From NCBI RefSeq assembly GCF_020687745.1, contig NZ_JAJEWK010000009.1, positions 124,001 through 188,000 on the forward strand: DNA of 64,000 bases, written 5' to 3'. Below the pieces are notes generated by a model. The model ran no database searches. It worked only from the letters and a program-made list of their open reading frames with translations, and was not told the origin of the DNA. Below, piece after piece: positions 27,026 to 34,229 of the stretch (position 1 is its first letter; each line of letters opens with the position of its first letter). Made by a program: the position numbers and the translations under genes. The stretch comes from Chryseobacterium sp. MFBS3-17. GTDB lineage: Bacteria; Bacteroidota; Bacteroidia; Flavobacteriales; Weeksellaceae.

Positions 27026-28345
27026 ATGAAGCCGAATTTTGTACGAAAAATAGCAAACTGGGGAAATTTTCCGATGGTTGAGAAAGAGATGAAAACTGAG
27101 GAGTCTTTGGATAAAATCAGGGAATTCATCAGGACTAATAATGAAGTAATTGCCAGAGGAAACGGTCGTTGTTATGGCGATGCATCACTGGGTGAACATG
27201 TTTTCTCTACTTTGAGACTCAATAAATTTATTTCATTTGACCGCATAAACGGAATTTTGGAATGCGAAGCGGGTGTACTGCTTGCAGATGTTCTTTCCGT
27301 CATTGTTCCACAGGGATATTTCCTGAATGTCACACCCGGCACCAAATTTGTCACGGTGGGCGGGGCCATAGCCTCTGATGTGCATGGGAAAAATCACCAC
27401 TCCGAAGGGTGTTTTTCAGAGTATGTGCAGGAATTTTCGCTCATGAATGAACACGGAGATGTGCTCACCTGCTCCCGCGGGGAAAATCAAGATAAATTCT
27501 GGGCTACCATTGGCGGCATGGGTCTTACAGGGATTATACTTTCGGCCAAGTTTCAACTGAAAAATATTGAAACAGCATACATCCGGCAGGAAAGCATCAA
27601 GGCAGAAAATTTAGATGAAATCTTTAATTTGTTTGATGAAAGCGTAAATTGGACCTATAATGTAGCATGGATAGACTGTTTGCAGAACGGTGGTAAACTG
27701 GGCAAAAGTATTCTGATGAGAGGTGAACACGCCCTGAAGGGTGAGCTGCCGTCTAAATACTCTAAAAAACCGCTGCATATTCCAAAAAAAATGAACCCGT
27801 CTGTCCCGTTTTATTTCCCGGGATTTGTGCTGAATCGCTTTACCGTGCGCCTGTTCAATGCCCTGTACTATCACAGACAGAGCCGGAAACAGGTGAACAG
27901 CATTGTGGACTACGAAACATTTTTTTATCCGCTGGATATGGTGAATAACTGGAATAAAATTTATGGCAAAAATGGATTCATTCAGTATCAGATGGTGATT
28001 CCCCGGGAACATGGAAAGGCCGGTATGAAGAAAATCCTGGAGACCATAGCTGCCAGTGGCAATGGTTCCTTTCTGGCGGTTCTGAAACTTTTCGGGAAAA
28101 ATAATCTGGAAGCCTACAATTCTTTCCCGGTAGAAGGCTATACCCTGGCACTGGATTTTAAAGTGAATTCGGGGCTGAAAAAGCTGGTGGCCCAACTGGA
28201 CGGGATTGTAGAACAGTATGGTGGCCGCATCTATCTTACCAAAGACAGCATGAGCAAATCTTCGCTCACCGGTTATCTGAAGAATGTACACAATCCCAAG
28301 TTCGTATCCTTGCAGCACAAGCGTATCTTGAACAACCACCATTAA
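27026..28345 (+). CDS. DprE1-like FAD-dependent oxidase
   Basis: A 439-residue protein of the vanillyl-alcohol-oxidase flavoprotein superfamily. The PP-loop region shows ARGNGRCYGDASLG (about 44-57) and TPGTKFVTVGGAIASDVHGKNHH, the arrangement of DprE1, which oxidises the 2'-OH of polyprenyl-phosphoryl ribose. It also resembles sugar-lactone oxidases, but the context (UbiA-type gene before, SDR after) favours DprE1. It is coupled to the preceding gene (1 bp gap). Confidence 0.88.
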   Translation: MKPNFVRKIANWGNFPMVEKEMKTEESLDKIREFIRTNNEVIARGNGRCYGDASLGEHVFSTLRLNKFISFDRINGILECEAGVLLADVLSVIVPQGYFLNVTPGTKFVTVGGAIASDVHGKNHHSEGCFSEYVQEFSLMNEHGDVLTCSRGENQDKFWATIGGMGLTGIILSAKFQLKNIETAYIRQESIKAENLDEIFNLFDESVNWTYNVAWIDCLQNGGKLGKSILMRGEHALKGELPSKYSKKPLHIPKKMNPSVPFYFPGFVLNRFTVRLFNALYYHRQSRKQVNSIVDYETFFYPLDMVNNWNKIYGKNGFIQYQMVIPREHGKAGMKKILETIAASGNGSFLAVLKLFGKNNLEAYNSFPVEGYTLALDFKVNSGLKKLVAQLDGIVEQYGGRIYLTKDSMSKSSLTGYLKNVHNPKFVSLQHKRILNNHH

Positions 28346-28399
28346 ATGAAACAAAGCGCAATATTTAACTGATTTTAAACCCATAACCTCACTCTCAGC

Positions 28400-29125
28400 A
28401 TGATTGTATTAGGAAGCAATTCAGAAGTAGCCCGGGCATTTGTAGAAGCCGTCCTGGAATCCGGAACCCGATTTCCGGTAGTATATCTGTTCACCTCGGA
28501 CCGTGAAACCGCAGAAAAATTTGCCCGTCACCTGGATGTGAAATACTTTCAGCCCTGCGAAGTTATTGAGCTTGATCTGCTGCAGGAGGCAGATTACAGC
28601 AAACTGGACAAAATACAGCCGGGACTCCTGTTTTGTGCTGCCGGATATCTGGGCGCAGGCACCGCAGAAGGTTTGTATAATCATCAAAATACCGCTCGCA
28701 TTATTGATATCAATTATGCCAAATTGATTCCGCTGCTCAATTATTTTGCATCCAAAATGGAAAGACAACGATCCGGAACCATGATTGTGCTTTCTTCCGT
28801 AGCAGGAGACCGCGGCAGACAAAGCAATTTCATCTACGGCAGTGCCAAAGCCGGACTTACCGCCTATCTGAGTGGTCTCCGCAATTATCTGTATGATAAG
28901 AAAGTTCATGTGATGACGGTGAAACCAGGCTTTATGGCCACCAAAATGACCGAAGGACTCCCGCTGAATCCTAAACTGACCGCCACGCCACAGCAGGCTG
29001 CCACAGCTATTTTCAAAGCGTATAAAAAACAAAGGAACGTGGCATACGTTTTACCGGTTTGGGGCGTTATTATGATGATCATCAGAAATATTCCGGAATT
29101 TATCTTTAAAAAACTGAAACTGTAA
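28400..29125 (+). CDS. DprE2-like short-chain reductase
   Basis: A 241-residue SDR protein. The nucleotide-binding loop is GSNSEVARAF (atypical, no GxxxGIG), followed by the CAAGYLG stretch in place of NNAG, and the active site with Ser in VLSSVAGDRG and YGSAKAG. This atypical loop is seen in DprE2, which reduces the 2'-keto intermediate to polyprenyl-phosphoryl arabinose. A membrane-proximal hydrophobic C-terminus (VWGVIMMIIRNIPEFIFKKL) fits work on a lipid-linked sugar. Confidence 0.85.
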   Translation: MIVLGSNSEVARAFVEAVLESGTRFPVVYLFTSDRETAEKFARHLDVKYFQPCEVIELDLLQEADYSKLDKIQPGLLFCAAGYLGAGTAEGLYNHQNTARIIDINYAKLIPLLNYFASKMERQRSGTMIVLSSVAGDRGRQSNFIYGSAKAGLTAYLSGLRNYLYDKKVHVMTVKPGFMATKMTEGLPLNPKLTATPQQAATAIFKAYKKQRNVAYVLPVWGVIMMIIRNIPEFIFKKLKL

Positions 29126-29185
29126 GCGTACTTAAAAAAGGCTTGCTTCCGGAAGAAAATTATTGTTTAAAATGTAAAGCCGGAA

Positions 29186-29193
29186 TGCATTTG
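29186..29193 (+). promoter_or_regulatory. Possible leaderless promoter for the HAD gene
   Basis: TGCATTTG, 7 of 8 consensus bases, with a TTG 20 bp upstream (29163-29165). The ATG follows 4 bp after the box. Confidence 0.35.
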
Positions 29194-29197
29194 TATT

Positions 29198-29785
29198 ATG
29201 AAAAAACTGTATTTATTTGATTTTGACGGAACGCTCACCCACAAGGATACCATGTTTCTTTTTTTGAAATTTTATAACCCTTCCCGGTTTTATCTGCAGT
29301 TTGCCAAACATATTCCCCTGTTTATTTTGTTGAAAATGAGATTGCTGGATGCGGAGAAGGTGAAGAAAAGTTTTGTGTCAGCCTTATTAAAAGGTGAAAA
29401 AAAGCACAAAATAGAATCGGTGTCCAGAGCCTTTTTTGATCAGTTCTCACCGGTTATCATGCGTCGCAATGCGCTGGATTTTCTGAAGAGTCGTGATCCT
29501 GACAAAACCGAAAGTTACCTGGTGACCGCTTCTATGGACATCTGGGCAAAACCTTTTGCAGACCAGTTCGGCATGCGGCTTATCGCCACACAGGCTGAAT
29601 TCCGGGACGACATATTTACCGGAAATTTCATCGGAAAAAACTGTAACGGTCCGGAGAAGCTGGTGCGCATTAAATCTGCTCTCAAAGGCAAAACATACGA
29701 TAAATCAATTGCTTTCGGGGATTCCTCCGGAGATAAGGCCATGCTGAACTGGGCATCGGAAAGTCATTTCCGATTTTTTCACTAA
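29198..29785 (+). CDS. HAD-IB family phosphatase
   Basis: A 195-residue HAD hydrolase with the nucleophile motif FDFDGTLTHKD (Asp8 and Asp10), motif II around YLVTASMDIW and motif III-IV GDSSGDKAML. HAD-IB enzymes remove phosphate from small molecules (phosphoserine phosphatase type). Here it closes a cluster for polyprenyl-phosphoryl sugar synthesis, where a phosphatase is needed to convert the 5-phosphoribose intermediate to the ribose form; mycobacteria use an unrelated PAP2 enzyme. That assignment is inference. The stop codon TAA is also the first part of the promoter box of the next gene. Confidence 0.85.
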   Translation: MKKLYLFDFDGTLTHKDTMFLFLKFYNPSRFYLQFAKHIPLFILLKMRLLDAEKVKKSFVSALLKGEKKHKIESVSRAFFDQFSPVIMRRNALDFLKSRDPDKTESYLVTASMDIWAKPFADQFGMRLIATQAEFRDDIFTGNFIGKNCNGPEKLVRIKSALKGKTYDKSIAFGDSSGDKAMLNWASESHFRFFH

Positions 29786-29790
29786 TTTTG
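29783..29790 (+). promoter_or_regulatory. Promoter -7 box for the cysteine desulfurase gene, overlapping a stop codon
   Basis: TAATTTTG, exact consensus, whose first three bases are the stop codon of the HAD gene. The ATG at 29813 is 22 bp downstream. Confidence 0.6.
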
Positions 29791-29812
29791 CAACACAATT
29801 TTGAATATAAAA

Positions 29813-30976
29813 ATGAAGAAAATTTATCTGGATAATGCTGCTACCACGCCGCTTGCTGATGAGGTGATTACCGAAATGGTTTCTGCGATGAAAAATTTCG
29901 GAAACCCTTCGTCTACACACAGTTACGGACAGGAAGCCAAGATTCTTATCGAAAATGTAAGAAGACAGGTGGCAGATGATCTGAAGGTGACACCGGCAGA
30001 GATTATCTTCACCTCGTGCGGGACCGAGAGTAATAATATGATCATTAAATCCTGTGTTCGGAATCTCGGTGTACAGCGCATCATTACATCGCCCATAGAG
30101 CATAAATGTGTGGCCGAAACCATTACCGAAATGAGAACGCGCAAGAACGTGGAAGTGGTGTATCTGAAGCCGGATAAAACAGGAGACATCAGCCTGGATG
30201 AACTGGAAAAAACGCTGAAAAGTTCTGATGTGAAAACACTGGTTTCGCTGATGCATGCCAATAATGAAATCGGAAACCTGCTGGACATTAAAAAGGTGGC
30301 TACCATCTGCAAGGAAAATGGTGCGCTGTTTCATTCAGATACCGTACAGACCATTGCACACATGGATATTGATTTTTCTGAAATTCCGGTGGATTTTGCC
30401 TCCTGCAGTGCCCATAAATTTCACGGACCTAAAGGCAGTGGCTTTGCGTTTATCCGTAAATCTTCTGGCCTCAAGTCACTGATTACGGGCGGACCTCAGG
30501 AGCGCAGTCTGCGTGCCGGCACAGAAAATGTAGCCGGGATTGTGGGACTTGGCAAGGCTATGGAACTGGCGATGACGAATCTGGACGCTTATTCAAAGCA
30601 TATTCAGGAAATTAAAGATTATACCATTGCCCGGATTACAGAATCAGTACCCGGAGTGCGGTTTAATGGCCGAAGTGCAGAAGCCGGAGCCAGTCTCTAT
30701 ACAGTACTGAGTGTTTTGCTGCCGTTTAAGGATCCTATGATCGGGATGAAGCTGGATATGCAGGGAATTGCTGTTTCACAGGGGAGCGCCTGTTCTTCGG
30801 GAGCATCCAAACCTTCTATGGTCATGCTGATGTTGCTGGATGATGAAGAGCTGAATGCCACCACGCCATTGCGGGTTTCATTCAGTCATCTTACCACACG
30901 CGAGGAAATTGATGATCTGTGCGAGGTGTTGAAGAAAATTGCTTCCGGGCATCTGATAGAAAATGTAAATGGTTAA
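29813..30976 (+). CDS. Cysteine desulfurase (NifS/IscS type)
   Basis: A 387-residue pyridoxal-phosphate enzyme that takes sulfur from cysteine. Visible are YLDNAATTPL at the N-terminus, the PLP-contact HANNEIG, the PLP-binding Lys in CSAHKFHGPKG and the catalytic Cys loop QGSACSSGASKPS. The short loop around the Cys fits group I or II (IscS/NifS). The upstream TTG at 29801 is in frame, but the ATG gives the family N-terminus. Two genes upstream is the DPA-type cluster, downstream is trxA. Confidence 0.92.
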   Translation: MKKIYLDNAATTPLADEVITEMVSAMKNFGNPSSTHSYGQEAKILIENVRRQVADDLKVTPAEIIFTSCGTESNNMIIKSCVRNLGVQRIITSPIEHKCVAETITEMRTRKNVEVVYLKPDKTGDISLDELEKTLKSSDVKTLVSLMHANNEIGNLLDIKKVATICKENGALFHSDTVQTIAHMDIDFSEIPVDFASCSAHKFHGPKGSGFAFIRKSSGLKSLITGGPQERSLRAGTENVAGIVGLGKAMELAMTNLDAYSKHIQEIKDYTIARITESVPGVRFNGRSAEAGASLYTVLSVLLPFKDPMIGMKLDMQGIAVSQGSACSSGASKPSMVMLMLLDDEELNATTPLRVSFSHLTTREEIDDLCEVLKKIASGHLIENVNG

Positions 30977-30992
30977 AATAGGGCAGAATCCA

Positions 30993-31023
30993 TTGGCGTT
31001 CTGAAGGGAAAATTGTAAGTTTG
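30993..31023 (+). promoter_or_regulatory. Promoter for trxA
   Basis: TTG at 30993-30995, 20-bp spacer, TAAGTTTG at 31016-31023. Confidence 0.65.
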
Positions 31024-31062
31024 CGAAACATATTATAACATAACTCATAAAATATAAAAAAC

Positions 31063-31380
31063 ATGGCATTAGAAATAACAGACAGCTCGTTCAAAGACAC
31101 CGTGCTGAATTCAGATAAACCCGTTTTGGTAGATTTTTGGGCCGTATGGTGCGGACCCTGCCGTATGCTGGGACCCATTATTGAAGAAGTCGCTGCAGAT
31201 TTCGAAGGAAAAGCAGTGGTAGGAAAAGTAGATGTAGATAACAACCAGGAGGTTTCTGCACAGTACGGCATCAGAAGCATTCCTACGGTGCTGATTTTCA
31301 AAAACGGCGAAGTGGTGGATAAAATTGTGGGGGTAGCTCCGAAAGAGACCATTGCCGAGAAATTATCTGCCCATTTATAA
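31063..31380 (+). CDS. trxA: Thioredoxin
   Basis: A 105-residue thioredoxin with the active site WCGPC (Cys30 and Cys33), the buried Asp in LVDFWA, and the cis-Pro loop RSIPTVLIF. It reduces protein disulfides in the cytosol; no signal peptide is present. It has its own promoter and a terminator, so it is a single-gene unit. Confidence 0.97.
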   Translation: MALEITDSSFKDTVLNSDKPVLVDFWAVWCGPCRMLGPIIEEVAADFEGKAVVGKVDVDNNQEVSAQYGIRSIPTVLIFKNGEVVDKIVGVAPKETIAEKLSAHL

Positions 31381-31401
31381 AAATTAATGGTATTGAAAAT
31401 G

Positions 31402-31433
31402 AATGCTTTCTAAATCGGGAAGCATTTTTTTTA
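31402..31433 (+). terminator. Terminator after trxA
   Basis: AATGCTT with AAGCATT plus inner pairs (31402-31426), then an eight-T run. Confidence 0.85.
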
Positions 31434-31442
31434 TCAAAATGT

Positions 31443-31472
31443 TTGCAGGATAGCATAATAGTTGTATTTTTG
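31443..31472 (+). promoter_or_regulatory. Promoter for the tRNA-Asp genes
   Basis: TTG at 31443-31445, 19-bp spacer, TATTTTTG at 31465-31472, 35 bp before the first tRNA. Confidence 0.7.
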
Positions 31473-31507
31473 CAGTCACGAAAAAAGAAGATTTCTTCTT
31501 GATTTGA

Positions 31508-31581
31508 GATCCGGTAGTTCAGCTGGTTAGAATGCCGCCCTGTCACGGCGGAGGTCGCGGGTTCGAGTCCCGTCCGGATCG
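31508..31581 (+). tRNA. tRNA-Asp (GTC), copy 1
   Basis: A 74-nt cloverleaf without encoded CCA: acceptor GATCCGG/CCGGATC with discriminator G, D-loop AGCTGGTTAGA, anticodon GTC in CTGTCAC, T-arm CGGGTTCGAGTCCCG. Confidence 0.98.
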
Positions 31582-31613
31582 CAAAAAGTTTACAATTACT
31601 TTCAAAAGAAATT

Positions 31614-31687
31614 GATCCGGTAGTTCAGCTGGTTAGAATGCCGCCCTGTCACGGCGGAGGTCGCGGGTTCGAGTCCCGTCCGGATCG
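31614..31687 (+). tRNA. tRNA-Asp (GTC), copy 2
   Basis: Identical over its 74 nt to copy 1, after a 32-bp spacer. The shared sequence continues a few bases past the 3' end (GCAAAAA begins at the discriminator in both), which indicates a recent tandem duplication. Confidence 0.98.
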
Positions 31688-31690
31688 CAA

Positions 31691-31720
31691 AAATCTCTCA
31701 GGAAACCGGGAGATTTTTTG
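31691..31720 (+). terminator. Terminator after the tRNA-Asp pair
   Basis: AAATCTC (31691-31697) with GAGATTT (31710-31716), then a T-run. Confidence 0.8.
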
Positions 31721-31756
31721 TTTTTTGTCTTCAGTGATAAAATTCCATCAGTAATA

Positions 31757-31797
31757 AAAATCCGTGTGTCCCTGGTTCGATTCCTGGAGGAACTCCA
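31757..31797 (+). pseudogene. tRNA 3'-half remnant
   Basis: A tRNA-like T-arm (CCTGG, loop TTCGATT, CCTGG) followed by a seven-base acceptor strand AGGAACT and C, but with no 5' half. The T-stem has a T-T mismatch in the middle, so it is degenerate. Placed 70 bp after the tRNA-Asp pair, it may be a remnant of a former third tRNA or an attachment-site copy left by an integrated element. The amino-acid type cannot be told. Confidence 0.55.
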
Positions 31798-31904
31798 TAA
31801 CTTATTTTGTTTGGTTGAATCACATAATTCATATCCTAAGTGCAACATCCGGTCGTGGTTCCGGTAATCAGAACTGGTTTCTGCCTCTATAAAAAAACAT
31901 ATTG

Positions 31905-32359
31905 TCAAAGTTCCTTTTCCGCTTCAGGACCGGGAAATTTCATAAAAGTAAGATAGTAGAGCCAATAGGCGCCAAAAAGTAATTGTACCGAGGCATCCGC
32001 AAGGTAAACGAACGAAATATGTCCGGCAATGCTGTAATAACTTTCTGCAGCTGCAAGAAGTGCACAGCAGATCAGGAGGGTCAACGCGATGACCCGGTGT
32101 CGTGTTTTCTGAATGGCACCGTGAGCAGGATGAACAGCATCATCTGTAGAAATTCACTTTCCCGGTTTTCGAAAAGTGCCTGAATGAAATGGCCACTCTG
32201 CAGATACTCCACAGCAGAAAGCAATGCGGCACCTTCGTCTGCCAGTTCCTTGTTTTCGGTCTTCCAGCCGGTGTAGAATTGCCCAGCCATGCTGAAAATC
32301 ATCAGGAGAAACAAGGCTATGGAAAGACCATTACGATAGAAAAGATTGTGTTGAGCCAT
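31905..32359 (-). pseudogene. DUF6766 family membrane protein gene, frameshifted
   Basis: Frame 1 from the ATG at 32359 reads the DUF6766 hallmark (one membrane helix, AGQFYTGW, then SGHFIQALFENRESEFLQM and a second helix) and then goes out of frame at an AAAA run (plus-strand T-run 32105-32108) to a stop at 32081. In the shifted frame the protein continues as TRHRVIALTLLICCALLAAA with two more hydrophobic segments to a TGA at 31905-31907. One missing A explains it; the intact protein would be about 151 residues. A -1 ribosomal slip on the A run is possible but unsupported. It is the last gene of a minus-strand group. Confidence 0.75.
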
Positions 32360-32429
32360 GACGTTTATATTTTAATCCGGTACGCCTGGTGGAAATGCCG
32401 GAAGTTTATGTGCCGGAGAGTATTCACCG

Positions 32430-33185
32430 TCAACCATTCAGAATAATGCCGCCATTGGGATGCAGAACTTGCCCGGTAAACTGTGCAGCATCATCACTGG
32501 CCAAAAAAAGAAATGTCGGAGCCACTTCTTCTGGTGTGGCATTCCGCTCCAGCGGAGGCTTGTCCGGATCATCCGGTTGGTCGCCAAAGGTTTTTTCCGT
32601 GAGGGGTGTGGCTACCGGGCCGGGTGCAACGGCGTTTACGCGGATTCCTTTTTCTTTGGCCTGTAAGGCCAGTGAGCGGGTGAAGGATACCACTGCGCCC
32701 TTGGTGGCAGCATAGTCCAGGAGTTCCGGGTGACCTTCATATGCGGTAGAGGAGGTGGTGTTGATAATGCTGCTGCCTTGCTGCAAATAAGGAAATACGG
32801 TTTTGGTAAGCAGAATCAGGCCGATAATGTTGGAATTGAATGTTTTTCTGATGTTCAGTTCTTCCATTTGTTCAATATCGCTTACCCGAAACTGCGTGCC
32901 TGCATTGTTGATGAGGATGTCAATTTTCCCGAAATCTGCCACGATGTCCATGACTGCAGACTCACAGAAGTCTGCGTCATTTACGTCACCATAAAATAGT
33001 TTGCATCTCACACCCAACGCTTCAATTTCGTTGCGTGTTTCGCCTGCGCTGTCTTCCTGGTCGTAGTAGAGGATGGCAATATCAGCACCATGTTTTGCAA
33101 AGAGCACCGCTACAGCTTTACCGATGCCGCTGTCACCACCGGTAATTATCACAGATTTGTGAGGTAGTTTTTTGGTGTCAGCCAT
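32430..33185 (-). CDS. SDR-family oxidoreductase (stress-type)
   Basis: A 251-residue short-chain dehydrogenase. It has the NAD(P) loop TGGDSGIGKA (about 15-24), LINNAGTQF, the catalytic Ser in TTSSTAYEG and YAATKGA (Tyr and Lys). It belongs to the YghA/YhxC-like subgroup, of unknown substrate, often seen with stress genes. A paralogue lies divergently at 34230-35093 and the two share the signature blocks. It starts 7 bp after the cinA-like stop. Confidence 0.9.
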   Translation of the reverse strand: MADTKKLPHKSVIITGGDSGIGKAVAVLFAKHGADIAILYYDQEDSAGETRNEIEALGVRCKLFYGDVNDADFCESAVMDIVADFGKIDILINNAGTQFRVSDIEQMEELNIRKTFNSNIIGLILLTKTVFPYLQQGSSIINTTSSTAYEGHPELLDYAATKGAVVSFTRSLALQAKEKGIRVNAVAPGPVATPLTEKTFGDQPDDPDKPPLERNATPEEVAPTFLFLASDDAAQFTGQVLHPNGGIILNG

Positions 33186-33192
33186 GATGGAA

Positions 33193-33696
33193 CTATGAGG
33201 TTAAAAACTCAAGTTTATTCATTTCGGTCAGAAAACAGCCCAAAATGAATTTCGTGTAATACAACTGCGCGTCGGCTCCTTCTGTTTCGGGTGATAGCTC
33301 CAGTTTTTTAGTCAGTACAATCTCTCCCTGAAAACAGAATGAAAAATAAACAAACAAATGTTGCCCAGATTCTTCTGTAGGAGTGCAGTATCCGGTGGTC
33401 GCTACTGCCCAGTCAGAATTAAACAGTTTGCACGCGTTTTGTGCCATGGTTTCTGCAATATGCGGCGATACGCAATCGTGGAGACCGGCTTCGGCTTCAT
33501 CCACTTTTAGCAGGCGTACTTTTTCCGGCAGGGTATATGCCGTAATGCCTCCTTTGAATATGCGGGAAGCATCAGGCATTTGTGAAAAAGCCAACTGCAG
33601 GCCGCCCGAGGTTACACTTTCGGCAACAGCTATCGTTAGCCCTTCTGCTTGCATCACTTTGCTGATGTGGCACAGTAAATTATTTTGGAATTCCAT
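33193..33696 (-). CDS. CinA-family protein (nicotinamide-nucleotide amidase domain)
   Basis: A 167-residue single-domain protein of the CinA C-terminal type, which in other bacteria deamidates nicotinamide mononucleotide (PncC). It shows AVAESVTSGGLQLAFSQ (about 21-37) with the Ser nucleophile region, FKGGITAYTLPEKVRLL and VATTGYCTP. The N-terminal MoCF-like domain of full CinA is absent. It overlaps by 17 bp the end of the truncated regulator upstream and is followed by an SDR gene. Confidence 0.82.
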   Translation of the reverse strand: MEFQNNLLCHISKVMQAEGLTIAVAESVTSGGLQLAFSQMPDASRIFKGGITAYTLPEKVRLLKVDEAEAGLHDCVSPHIAETMAQNACKLFNSDWAVATTGYCTPTEESGQHLFVYFSFCFQGEIVLTKKLELSPETEGADAQLYYTKFILGCFLTEMNKLEFLTS

Positions 33697-34003
33697 AGTT
33701 TTTATTGTTTAGAATGCCAAAGGTATCCGGCTCATCACTGCGCATGGAGGAAATTTTTCCGAGCAGGGTATGCAGGTCTGTTTCTTCCTTTAATACTTTA
33801 TAATAAGCTGTTTTGGCAAAGGGATTAAAGGCGGGATGGTCTCCTTCTGCACCTTCCTCATCATAATTATTCATTTTCACAATGCCGCTCAGGATTTGTA
33901 TGTAATATTTCGGATTCTGATGTTCGCGGAAAATATAATCTCCGGTTTCGTAGAAAATGCGCTCGGCACCATATTCTGCTAAGTAAGAATTCTCAATAAT
34001 CAT
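33680..34003 (-). CDS. Truncated Crp/Fnr-type regulator, N-terminal cyclic-nucleotide-binding fragment
   Basis: A 107-residue protein. Residues 1-50 match the start of flavobacterial Crp/Fnr regulators (FYETGDYIFREHQNPKYYIQ, then GIVKMNNYDEEG), but the rest of the beta-roll, the dimer helix and the DNA-binding helix-turn-helix are absent. The second half (DHPAFNPFAKTAYYKVLKEE and on) matches no region I recognise. It looks like an internal deletion that fused two pieces. Whether it is expressed is unknown. It may once have controlled the cinA-SDR-DUF6766 group below it. Confidence 0.55.
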   Translation of the reverse strand: MIIENSYLAEYGAERIFYETGDYIFREHQNPKYYIQILSGIVKMNNYDEEGAEGDHPAFNPFAKTAYYKVLKEETDLHTLLGKISSMRSDEPDTFGILNNKNYGIPK

Positions 34004-34093
34004 AATCGGGGGAGTTTGTAAAATGCAGCAGCAAATTAACTGCCAGTTTTTTTTGGTTTATTTGTAGTACAAAGCTTGATATTTGAAAAAAAT

Positions 34094-34113
34094 CATAATC
34101 AAAATGGATTATG
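34094..34113. promoter_or_regulatory. Palindromic operator-like site
   Basis: CATAATC, 6-bp spacer, GATTATG: a perfect 7-bp dyad in the divergent gap, 94 bp before the SDR promoter box. Possible regulator site. Confidence 0.35.
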
Positions 34114-34206
34114 GCTGGTTTTCATTTTTTAAAACAGATGATATTCATATTTTGTCATTTTTTTGAAATGTTAAATTTAAGCGTTCGCAAGAGTATGATA
34201 TTTGCA

Positions 34207-34214
34207 TATTTTTG
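34207..34214 (+). promoter_or_regulatory. Promoter -7 box for the second SDR gene
   Basis: TATTTTTG, exact consensus, 15 bp before the ATG at 34230. The upstream TTG that extends the frame lies inside this box. Confidence 0.65.
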
Positions 34215-34229
34215 AGAAAATGTTACATT

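Noticed and set aside
31633-31908. Minus-strand open frame of 91 codons over the tRNA-Asp region with an RTRD-type peptide
   Set aside because: It reads antisense through a tRNA-Asp gene and the tRNA remnant; such frames are well-known artefacts of tRNA complements.
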